Assembly: GCA_964448755.1 (NCBI GenBank)
Contig: CAYUXF010000053.1
Coordinates: 1-10,838 of the forward strand
Length of the DNA: 10,838 bases
Direction of reading: 5' to 3'
Origin: CAYUXF01 sp964448755
GTDB taxonomy: Bacteria; Margulisbacteria; Termititenacia; Termititenacales; CAYUXF01
This document shows, piece by piece, positions 1-5,679 of this stretch; position 1 is the stretch's first letter, and each line of letters begins with the position of its first letter. The translations under genes were made by a program, and so were the position numbers. The notes under the pieces are model-generated. The model was not told the origin of the DNA. It ran no database searches and saw only the letters and a list, made by a program, of their open reading frames with translations.

Positions 1-584
1 CTGCTTTTTTTATAGTAGCGGCCTTAATTGTTCCAGGCAGTAAATTGATATTAAAAAATATTGGGATTAATCCGACCCGGACCGGTGTTTTAGACGCACT
101 AATTAAAATGAACGCTAAAATAACACTTAAAAATAAAAGTATTGTTTCCGGTGAGCCGGTAGCCGATCTGGCGGTGGAATACTCGGCCTTAAAAGCGACA
201 GAATTTTCCGGTGAGATCATTGTAAAAATGATCGATGAGATCCCTATGCTGGCGGTAGCGGCGGCCTTTGCTCAAGGTAAAACCGTCATTAAAGATGCGG
301 CAGAATTGAGAGTTAAAGAGTCCGACCGGATCAAAACAATTTGTGAAATGCTGGAGCGTTTTGGCGTTAAGTACGTTGAGCATAAAGACGGGTTGGAGAT
401 AGTTGGTGATCCGGAGCGGGTGATTGCTAAAAAAGTTACAGTTTCTTCGCATCACGATCATCGCATTGCCATGTCTTCTTTGATCTTTGGTTTGCGCAAT
501 AGCAAAGAGACTACAGTGACAGATACTAATTGCATTGATACATCTTTTCCCGATTTTATGGATTACTTAAAAAAAGTGCTCTAA
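1..584 (+). CDS. aroA: 3-phosphoshikimate 1-carboxyvinyltransferase (EPSP synthase), 3' part
   Basis: This is the C-terminal ~193 residues of EPSP synthase, which joins shikimate-3-phosphate and phosphoenolpyruvate in the sixth step of the shikimate pathway in the cytosol. The gene runs in from the left edge; the reading frame is open from base 3, so the TTG at 45 is not the true start. Visible family marks are an INPTRTG segment, the ELRVKESDRI motif (its Lys/Glu/Arg contact substrate in the family), HHDHRIAMS, and a final IDTSFPDF. The end is intact, with TAA at 582-584. hisD follows 32 bp downstream on the same strand, so the two probably share a transcript. The identity is secure; only the 5' end is missing. 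Confidence 0.95.
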   Translation, partial: AFFIVAALIVPGSKLILKNIGINPTRTGVLDALIKMNAKITLKNKSIVSGEPVADLAVEYSALKATEFSGEIIVKMIDEIPMLAVAAAFAQGKTVIKDAAELRVKESDRIKTICEMLERFGVKYVEHKDGLEIVGDPERVIAKKVTVSSHHDHRIAMSSLIFGLRNSKETTVTDTNCIDTSFPDFMDYLKKVL

Positions 585-616
585 AACTAGCGGCTTTTCT
601 TGGGGGCGTACAAATA

Positions 617-1894
617 ATGCTGAAGATAATAACTAAAGATATTGATAATAGTTTGAAAGAGCTTTTGCAAAGGGGCTCTTTTTCCGCTGACCGCCCGGAA
701 AATAAGATCGTCTGGGAAATAATTAAAGATGTTAAAAAAAATGGCGATAAAGCTGTAAAAAAATACACCAAAAAATTTGATAAAGTTACATTAAAAAACT
801 TAAAAGTTGATCCGCTGGAAATTAAATTGGCACATAGCCAGGCCGACAAAGACTTTTTAAGAGCTATTCGCATTGCGATCAAGAATATTTCTAATTATCA
901 TTTGAAACAAGTGCCCCGTTCATGGGTGATACCAGCGGGGGATGAGTCAGCGGTTGGTATGCGTTATTCGCCTGTTTCGGCCGCTGGTGTTTATGTGCCG
1001 GGCGGCCGGGCGCTTTACCCTTCTTCTTTGTTAATGAATGTTATCCCTGCCAAAGTTGCTGGTGTGCCGCGGGTTTGTGTGGTAACGCCGCCAGATAATA
1101 AAGGGAGCGCTAATTCATTGATTCTGGCTGCTGCCTGTGAGCTGGGAATAGAAGAAATTTATTTGTGCGGCGGTGCGCAATCTATTGCCGCTTTGACCTA
1201 TGGCACGGAGAGTATTCCGGCAGTTGATGTTATTGCCGGACCAGGTAATATTTATATGACGTTAGCAAAAAAACTGCTTTACGGTGAAGTTGGTATTGAT
1301 AAGTTAGCGGGCCCTTCCGACTCGTTGATCTTAGCTGATAATAGCGCTAATATTAAATTTGTGGCGGCCGACCTGATCACTCAGGCGGAGCACGATCCGC
1401 TGGCCTCTTCTATTTTGATCTGCAACGATATAAAAATAGCCAAGGCGGTCGCTGCGGAGGTCTCTAAACAGGCTAATAAATTGCCGCGCTGTGAGATCAT
1501 TAAAAAGTCGTTTGCCGATAACGGAGCGATTATTGTAATTAAAGATGATGCCGATTTTGTTCGCCTGGCCGACATGGTAGCACCAGAACATCTCCAGATA
1601 ATGTTAAAAGATCCGGAAAAGTTTTTTGATAAGATCAATAATGCCGGCGCAGTTTTTCTGGGCAACTATTCGCCGGAGAGTTTAGGCGATTATATTGCCG
1701 GCCCTAATCATGTGTTGCCGACCGGCGGTTCTGCTCGTTTTGCTTCACCACTGGGTGTAGAAGATTTTCTCAAAAGAACTTCATTAATTAAATACAATAA
1801 AAAAGATCTTAAAGTTCTGGCGCCGGAGATAGCTGTTTTAGCTAAACTGGAGGGGCTGGATGGCCATGCTAATTCGGTAAACATCAGATTTTAA
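617..1894 (+). CDS. hisD: histidinol dehydrogenase
   Basis: The 425-residue product matches the usual length of HisD, the zinc enzyme that carries out the last two steps of histidine synthesis, oxidising L-histidinol to L-histidine with two NAD+. All the metal and catalytic residues known from the family are present: Gln256 and His259 in QAEHD, Glu324 and His325 in APEHL, Asp358 in SLGDYIAGPNH, and His417 near the end in GLDGHANS. The NAD-domain stretches VYVPGGRALYPSS and VIAGPGN are also intact. The ATG at 617 follows a modest GGGGGC ribosome site at 602-607. The gene lies directly after aroA, and no other his gene is visible. It converges with tatC 30 bp away, and I see no clear hairpin terminator between them. 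Confidence 0.97.
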   Translation: MLKIITKDIDNSLKELLQRGSFSADRPENKIVWEIIKDVKKNGDKAVKKYTKKFDKVTLKNLKVDPLEIKLAHSQADKDFLRAIRIAIKNISNYHLKQVPRSWVIPAGDESAVGMRYSPVSAAGVYVPGGRALYPSSLLMNVIPAKVAGVPRVCVVTPPDNKGSANSLILAAACELGIEEIYLCGGAQSIAALTYGTESIPAVDVIAGPGNIYMTLAKKLLYGEVGIDKLAGPSDSLILADNSANIKFVAADLITQAEHDPLASSILICNDIKIAKAVAAEVSKQANKLPRCEIIKKSFADNGAIIVIKDDADFVRLADMVAPEHLQIMLKDPEKFFDKINNAGAVFLGNYSPESLGDYIAGPNHVLPTGGSARFASPLGVEDFLKRTSLIKYNKKDLKVLAPEIAVLAKLEGLDGHANSVNIRF

Positions 1895-1924
1895 CCGGCA
1901 GTTAATACTTTAGATTTAGCCAAG

Positions 1925-2593
1925 TTATTTTTTAAAAAATTTATTTTTGAATTTAATGTATTGGATCGTCAGTTCAAAGAGCAGCCAAAAAGGCAGCGCG
2001 ACAATTAATTGCGAGCCGACATCTGGCGGTGTGACAACTGCGCCAAAAATTAAGGCAATTAATATGGCCGCTTTTCTGATCTGTGCGATTTGATCTAATT
2101 TTAAGACCTTGAAATTTTCTAAAATAATTAAAATTATCGGGATCTGAAAAACACCAATAAAAACCAGACAGGTCGTGAGAATAAAAGAAATTAAGGTAAC
2201 TAGCGACCAGTTATTGGGAATGTTGACCATTGCTGAAAAAGATTGCAAGTATGGTATGAAGATCTTAATAGCCACGAGCCAGCCAAAGACCATACCGCCC
2301 ATGGCTAAAAGAATGATCGCCGGGATATAACCTAATATTTTTTTTTCGTTCTCGTAAAGTGCCGGTGTAATATAGGCAATGCCGCCAAGCAATAGGAAAG
2401 GAAAGAGAAGTAGTCCTACTAGTAGCAAATCTATTTTGAAAATAGTTAAAATTATATCGTGTGGAGCGAGCGAAATGACAGCAACATTAAAAACGGTCGT
2501 TAAATATGCCGTCATCTCGCTCAATATTTTTATTGAGACAAAGTAGCCGCCTGTTAAGAGGCCAATAATAATAAAAAAAATTAAGATCCCCAT
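1925..2593 (-). CDS. tatC: Sec-independent protein translocase TatC, short N-terminus
   Basis: TatC is the polytopic membrane subunit that recognises twin-arginine signal peptides of folded exported proteins. The 222 residues show about six hydrophobic spans. Marks are the LAPHDIILTIFKIDLLL segment before the second span, the first cytoplasmic loop TPALYENEKK with the conserved Glu (residue 83), and VVTPPDVGSQLIVALP, typical of the fifth span. The protein begins directly in the first membrane span. The cytosolic HLxELRxRL tail that normally precedes it and helps bind the signal peptide is absent. The codon just upstream of the ATG in frame is TAA (2594-2596), so no longer start exists. The gene starts 6 bp after the tatA stop and is surely co-transcribed with it; its ribosome site is weak (AAGAAG). 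The family call is firm; full function is less certain. Confidence 0.93.
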   Translation of the reverse strand: MGILIFFIIIGLLTGGYFVSIKILSEMTAYLTTVFNVAVISLAPHDIILTIFKIDLLLVGLLLFPFLLLGGIAYITPALYENEKKILGYIPAIILLAMGGMVFGWLVAIKIFIPYLQSFSAMVNIPNNWSLVTLISFILTTCLVFIGVFQIPIILIILENFKVLKLDQIAQIRKAAILIALIFGAVVTPPDVGSQLIVALPFWLLFELTIQYIKFKNKFFKK

Positions 2594-2599
2594 TTAAAA

Positions 2600-2845
2600 C
2601 TATTTTTTCTTCTTTGTCTTTGTTGTTTTTTTTGCAGTACTTTTTTTAGCTGTTGAGCTCTTTTTTGCAGATTTTTTAGCAGCAGCTTTTTTTGCCGCCG
2701 GTTTTGCTGTGGCTTTGCCTTCTTTGGCTGCATTAAAATCGCTAATAAAAGTTCCTAAGCTCTTAGCTAGTTTAGGCAGCTGTGCTCCGCCAAATAGGAC
2801 AAGTGCTACACCGCCAATTACGATCAATTCAGTTGTTCCAATCAT
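2600..2845 (-). CDS. tatA: Twin-arginine translocase pore subunit TatA, lysine-rich tail
   Basis: This 81-residue protein has the TatA/E layout: a short N-terminus (TTEL), one membrane span (about residues 7-20) ending in the Phe-Gly pair at 18-19, a hinge, and an amphipathic helix (about 22-42, LPKLAKSLGTFISDF). TatA oligomers form the transient passage or membrane-thinning patch through which folded Tat substrates cross. Residues 44-81 are built only of Lys, Ala, Ser, Thr and one Pro, with 17 lysines and no acidic residue. This resembles histone H1-like tails, and TatA tails are not usually so basic. A strong GGGGGG ribosome site precedes the ATG, and an extended -10 promoter lies at 2880-2909. 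tatC follows 6 bp downstream. A TatB-like protein is not seen, so this could be a single bifunctional TatA. Confidence 0.92.
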   Translation of the reverse strand: MIGTTELIVIGGVALVLFGGAQLPKLAKSLGTFISDFNAAKEGKATAKPAAKKAAAKKSAKKSSTAKKSTAKKTTKTKKKK

Positions 2846-2879
2846 GTTATTCCCCCCTTTATTTTAATTTCTGATAGAC

Positions 2880-2909
2880 ATTATAACAAATTTTAAAAGG
2901 GAACGTCGA
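2880..2909 (-). promoter_or_regulatory. sigma70-type promoter of tatA-tatC
   Basis: On the minus strand a perfect TATAAT -10 box (2880-2885) is preceded by TG one base upstream, giving the extended -10 TGTTATAAT. A 4/6 -35 match, TCGACG, lies at 2904-2909 after an 18 bp spacer. Transcription would start near 2873, leaving a leader of about 28 bases that holds the tatA ribosome site. This suggests that tatAC has its own start and does not depend only on readthrough from the fumarase gene. Confidence 0.65.
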
Positions 2910-2922
2910 CTAGCTTGTTGTG

Positions 2923-3771
2923 CTAAATTATTATTTCTAAATGTCTGGAAGAGTGGCATTGAATATTGACAGCTGCCGGCAGTGAGGCAATGTGACAGGG
3001 GTAACTTTCAATATTTACCGCTAGCGCTGTTGTCTTGCCGCCAAAGCCGGCTGGGCCGATATTGAGCTGATTGATCTCAGTTAAAAGTTCTTTTTCCATT
3101 TTTTGATAAGTGTCAACGGGGTTGTGCTGGCCGATCTGCCGCAAGAGTGCTTTTTTAGCTAAAAAGGCGCAGTAGTCAAAACTGCCGCCCAGACCGACAC
3201 CAATAGTTAGGGGCGGGCAGGCGGCGGCATCTGCTTTTTTTACTGTCTCAATGACAAATTTTTTTATCTCTTCCAGAGCGGCTGTGGGGTTGAACATTTT
3301 CAGTGTTGATTTATTTTCTGCACCGCCACCTTTGGCCATAATACTTAGTTTGAGCGTTGTACCTGGCACAATTTGTGTATAAATAATTCCTGGTGTATTG
3401 CTTTTGGTGTTTATTCTGTTAAGCGGGTCTTTGACGACCGATTTTCTCAAGACCGCATAACCTTCTGCAATACCTGAATTGACCGCTGTTGTAAAATCGC
3501 CGTCTATAACATGAACATCCTGACCTATCTCGGCAAAAACAATAGCAATGCCGGTATCTTGACAGAGTGCTATTTGTTCGCTGGCGGCTATTTTCTCGTT
3601 TTCAATAATGGTCTCGAGCGTCTCTTTGGCTAGTGGCTGTTCTTCCTGGTTAAGCGCTAATTTCAAGGCCATGCTGACATCTTTGGGTAACAGATAATTG
3701 ATTTGTGTAAAACCGGCTGCTATTTTGGCGGTAATTTCTTGGCTTGATATCTCGCGGATGCTTTCTTTCAT
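2923..3771 (-). CDS. class I fumarate hydratase (TtdA/FumA) alpha subunit
   Basis: The 282-residue product matches the alpha subunit of two-chain Fe-S hydro-lyases, which are fumarases or L(+)-tartrate dehydratases. The three cysteines that hold the [4Fe-4S] cluster in this family are present: Cys70 in LCQDTG, Cys185 in ACPPLTIGVG and Cys272 in IQCHSSRH. MAKGGGAENKS and GPAGFGGKTTALAVNIE are also typical. I chose the ATG at 3771 because homology begins there; an upstream in-frame ATG at 3870 would add 33 residues unlike the family. No Shine-Dalgarno precedes 3771, and a good promoter ends only 10 bases upstream, so the mRNA is probably almost leaderless. The beta subunit, normally the next gene, is absent: tatA follows instead. 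Fumarase is more likely than tartrate dehydratase, but the sequence alone does not decide. Confidence 0.93.
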   Translation of the reverse strand: MKESIREISSQEITAKIAAGFTQINYLLPKDVSMALKLALNQEEQPLAKETLETIIENEKIAASEQIALCQDTGIAIVFAEIGQDVHVIDGDFTTAVNSGIAEGYAVLRKSVVKDPLNRINTKSNTPGIIYTQIVPGTTLKLSIMAKGGGAENKSTLKMFNPTAALEEIKKFVIETVKKADAAACPPLTIGVGLGGSFDYCAFLAKKALLRQIGQHNPVDTYQKMEKELLTEINQLNIGPAGFGGKTTALAVNIESYPCHIASLPAAVNIQCHSSRHLEIII

Positions 3772-3781
3772 AATGAAGGAG

Positions 3782-3810
3782 ATTATAACAGCAGGGAGAT
3801 TGCTTTTGAA
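3782..3810 (-). promoter_or_regulatory. promoter of the fumarase alpha gene
   Basis: On the minus strand a TATAAT -10 box (3782-3787) carries the extended TG motif (TGTTATAAT), with TTCAAA (3805-3810, 4/6 to TTGACA) 17 bp upstream. The -10 box ends 10 bases before the ATG at 3771, so the predicted start of transcription lies only about 3-4 bases before the start codon. Confidence 0.6.
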
Positions 3811-3832
3811 GTTTTTTATTGTTTTTTTATTG

Positions 3833-3860
3833 TTGACAGTGGTATTTTTATATTGATAAA
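3833..3860 (+). promoter_or_regulatory. promoter of the ferredoxin gene
   Basis: A consensus TTGACA (3833-3838) is followed after 16 bp by GATAAA (3855-3860, 4/6 to TATAAT). Transcription would start near 3867, leaving a leader of about 44 bases that contains the strong ribosome site AAAGGAGG at 3896-3903. It lies back to back with the fumarase promoter. Confidence 0.5.
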
Positions 3861-3910
3861 CTGAAATCAACTTAGGTTAAGTAGTAAATATATGAAAGGA
3901 GGATTTGAAA

Positions 3911-4084
3911 ATGGCTCATGTTATTTCTTCTGAATGTATTTCTTGTGGCGCTTGTGCTTCACAGTGCCCGGAGCAGGCTATTAGCGAAGGTGATTCGCAA
4001 TACCAAATAGATCCAGCTATTTGCACAGATTGCGGCGCTTGTGAAGAAGTTTGTCCGGTTGACGCAATTTCTATGCCTGAATAA
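3911..4084 (+). CDS. 2[4Fe-4S] bacterial-type ferredoxin
   Basis: This 57-residue small ORF encodes a clostridial-type ferredoxin, a soluble low-potential electron carrier. It holds two CxxCxxCxxxCP motifs, at Cys9, 12, 15, 19 and at Cys38, 41, 44, 48, each followed by a proline. These bind two [4Fe-4S] clusters in the pseudo-two-fold repeat of the family. An excellent AAAGGAGG ribosome site (3896-3903) fixes the ATG at 3911. The gene has its own promoter and is closed by a strong terminator, so it forms a single-gene transcript that is likely highly expressed. A minus-strand frame across the same bases is only its shadow. Partners are not visible here; the downstream radical SAM activase NrdG needs a reductant, but a direct link is only inference. 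Confidence 0.96.
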   Translation: MAHVISSECISCGACASQCPEQAISEGDSQYQIDPAICTDCGACEEVCPVDAISMPE

Positions 4085-4120
4085 GGTAAGTATTTTAAAT
4101 TAAAAATTAAGTTATTAAAC

Positions 4121-4150
4121 AAAGGGGACGAGTTAATCGTCCCCTTTTTA
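4121..4150 (+). terminator. intrinsic terminator after the ferredoxin gene
   Basis: An 11 bp perfect stem (AAAGGGGACGA at 4121-4131 and its complement at 4137-4147) encloses the loop GTTAA and runs into a T tract. It lies 36 bases after the ferredoxin stop and separates that gene from the nrd operon. Confidence 0.93.
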
Positions 4151-4212
4151 GTTTAACTGTCCGGTTATTTTTGTTGTATTTAAACAAAAAAAAGATAAAA
4201 AATACAAAAAAC

Positions 4213-4241
4213 TTGACACCATATATATAGTGTTGTATACT
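4213..4241 (+). promoter_or_regulatory. promoter of the nrd operon
   Basis: TTGACA (4213-4218) and TATACT (4236-4241) are spaced by exactly 17 bp, a near-consensus sigma70 promoter. An A-rich stretch (about 4184-4211) just upstream could act as an UP element. Transcription would start near 4248, giving a leader of about 64 bases before the nrdD ATG. An NrdR-box-like site overlaps the -35 end and spacer. Confidence 0.85.
4218..4233 (+). promoter_or_regulatory. NrdR box 1 (operator)
   Basis: ACCATATATATAGTGT matches the known NrdR box consensus ACACWATATATWGTGT at 14 of 16 positions. It sits between the -35 and -10 boxes, where a bound repressor would block RNA polymerase. nrdR itself is the last gene of this operon, which supports the assignment. 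Confidence 0.7.
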
Positions 4242-4249
4242 CAAAAATG

Positions 4250-4265
4250 ACTCTACAGGTAGTTG
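4250..4265 (+). promoter_or_regulatory. possible NrdR box 2 (degenerate)
   Basis: The 16 bases starting ACTCTACAGGTAG match the NrdR consensus at about 10 of 16 positions. The site begins exactly 32 bp after box 1, about three helical turns, which is the spacing typical of paired NrdR boxes. It lies at the expected transcription start. The match is weak on its own and rests mainly on spacing. Confidence 0.4.
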
Positions 4266-4311
4266 TTTTTCTGGTATTTAAGGTTTTTTTAAATTTCGAG
4301 GGAGGGAATAT

Positions 4312-5599
4312 ATGACAGTTCAGGCAGCAATAAAAGAGATTAGAAAAAGAAATGGGCACATTGTAATCTTTGATCGTGATAAGATCACCAGTGCAATATA
4401 CAATGCGGCAAAAGCTGTCGGCGGTCATGATAAAAGTAAATCGGAAGAATTGACCGATCTTGTTNNNNNNNNNNNNNNNNNNNNNNNNNNNNNNNNNNNN
4501 NNNNNNNNNNNNNNNNNNNNNNNNNNNNNNNNNNNNNNNNNNNNNNNNNNNNNNNNNNNNNNNNGAAGTTATGCTGGCGGGCGATGCCAGCGGGAGACCG
4601 TTTTACTATCCTATTCCGACCTATAACATCACTAAAGATTTTGATTGGGACAGTGAAAACTCACAATTGCTTTTCAATATGACAGCTAAGTATGGGGTTC
4701 CTTATTTTCAGAACTTCATTAATTCTACTTTGAATCCGAGCGATGTTCGTTCAATGTGCTGCCGTTTACAGCTTGATGTGCGGGAATTGCGCAATAAGAC
4801 CGGCGGTCTTTTTGGTGCCGGTGAACTGACAGGTTCTGTCGGTGTTGTCACTATCAATCTGCCGCGGATCGGCTATGTTTCTGAGAGCAAAGAGCAGTTT
4901 TTAGCCAAGCTCGATGAGTTGTTAGTAATTTCTAAAGATTCACTGGAAGCCAAGCGGGCAGTTGTGGAAACTAATCTAAAAAAAGGGTTAATGCCTTTTT
5001 CTAAAGCCTTCTTACCTTCATATGACAACCACTTTTCAACCATTGGCATTAACGGCATGCACGAAGCTTTACTGAACTTACTGGGTCAGGATAAAGGGAT
5101 AGATACTGCCGAAGGAAAGGCGTTTGCCATAGAAACATTGAATTTTATTAGAAAACGTCTTTCTGATTTCCAGGAGGAGACCGGGCATTTATTTAATCTT
5201 GAAGCTGCGCCTTGTGAATCGGCAACTTATCGTTTTGCGCTGCGTGACCGCGAAAAGTATCCGGATATTATTCAGTCGGGAAATAAAGAGAATCCTTACT
5301 ATACCAACTCGACACATTTGCCGGTCAATTATACAGCAGATATTTTTGAAGCTCTTGATCATCAGGATGAATTGCAACGTCTTTATACCGGCGGCACTGT
5401 TCTGCACGGTTTTATTGGCGAGGCCATTGAGGATGTTGAGGCCTGCAAGAGCTTAGTGAAAAAAATAGCTTACAATTATAAGCTGCCTTATTTCACTATT
5501 TCGCCGACTTACTCGGTTTGTCCGGAGCACGGCTATATGTCCGGCACTCATTATGAGTGTCCACACGTAGTGGCTAAAGAAAAAGTATCTATAGGTTAG
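4312..5599 (+). CDS. nrdD: anaerobic ribonucleoside-triphosphate reductase, large chain lacking the glycyl radical end; contains an assembly gap
   Basis: Class III RNR makes deoxyribonucleotides without oxygen. The ATG at 4312 follows a strong GAGGGAGGG site. Residues 1-51 are the start of an N-terminal ATP-cone (IKEIRKRNGHIVIFDRDKI), the allosteric nucleotide domain. A 100-N gap follows, then 344 residues of the catalytic barrel: PIPTYNITKDFDWD, RSMCCRLQLD (the family's active-site cysteine region), GLFGAGELTGSVGVVTINLP, RNHFSTIG-like DNHFSTIGINGMHEALL, FQEETGHLFNLEA, TNSTHLPVNYT and LYTGGTVLHGF. The chain enters the C-terminal zinc motif (SVCPEHGYMSG, then ECP), but where a normal NrdD continues with CPxCG and the RVxGY radical loop it diverges and stops at TAG 5597-5599 after about ten unrelated residues. 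The missing end is the next ORF. The N run cannot be true length, because the frame changes by one across it. From the family layout I estimate several hundred bases are missing. Confidence 0.93.
4465..4564. other. assembly gap (100 N) inside nrdD
   Basis: Exactly 100 N replace the end of the ATP-cone and the first part of the catalytic domain of nrdD. The coding frame before the gap (from 4312) and after it (codon at 4565) differ by one base over this length, so the number is a placeholder and the real missing stretch is longer. Confidence 0.99.
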
Positions 5600-5646
5600 G
5601 TTTTGTTATGGTCCGGTTATGAAGAGGGGGTTATGTTAAAAATAAT

Positions 5647-5665
5647 TTTTGCCCTGGCGGCAAAA
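5647..5665 (+). promoter_or_regulatory. RNA hairpin just before the ribosome site of the glycyl radical ORF
   Basis: TTTTGCC (5647-5653), loop CTGGC, GGCAAAA (5659-5665) form a perfect 7 bp stem. It directly abuts the Shine-Dalgarno stretch GAGAGGAAG (5666-5674) of the small ORF at 5680. No T tract follows, so it is not a terminator. It could block 3' decay, mark a processing site or set the translation level of the small chain. That role is inference; the pairing is directly visible. Confidence 0.55.
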
Positions 5666-5679
5666 GAGAGGAAGAAAAG

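Noticed and set aside
1927..1940. Perfect AT-only palindrome ATTTTTTAAAAAAT between hisD and tatC
   Set aside because: It has no loop and no GC pairs and lies in the lysine/phenylalanine codons of tatC; it is not a convincing terminator or site.
3772..3870. 33-residue N-terminal extension of the fumarase alpha frame (ATG at 3870)
   Set aside because: The added residues are AT-driven and unlike the family, homology starts at the ATG at 3771, and a good promoter lies inside the extension.
3916..4122. 68-codon minus-strand frame over the ferredoxin
   Set aside because: It is a shadow of the repeated cysteine-rich coding pattern of the ferredoxin, which has a strong ribosome site and two complete cluster motifs.
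4187..4202. A second NrdR box upstream of box 1
   Set aside because: At the right distance there is only A-rich sequence with no match to the outer ACAC/GTGT half-sites; the downstream site fits better.
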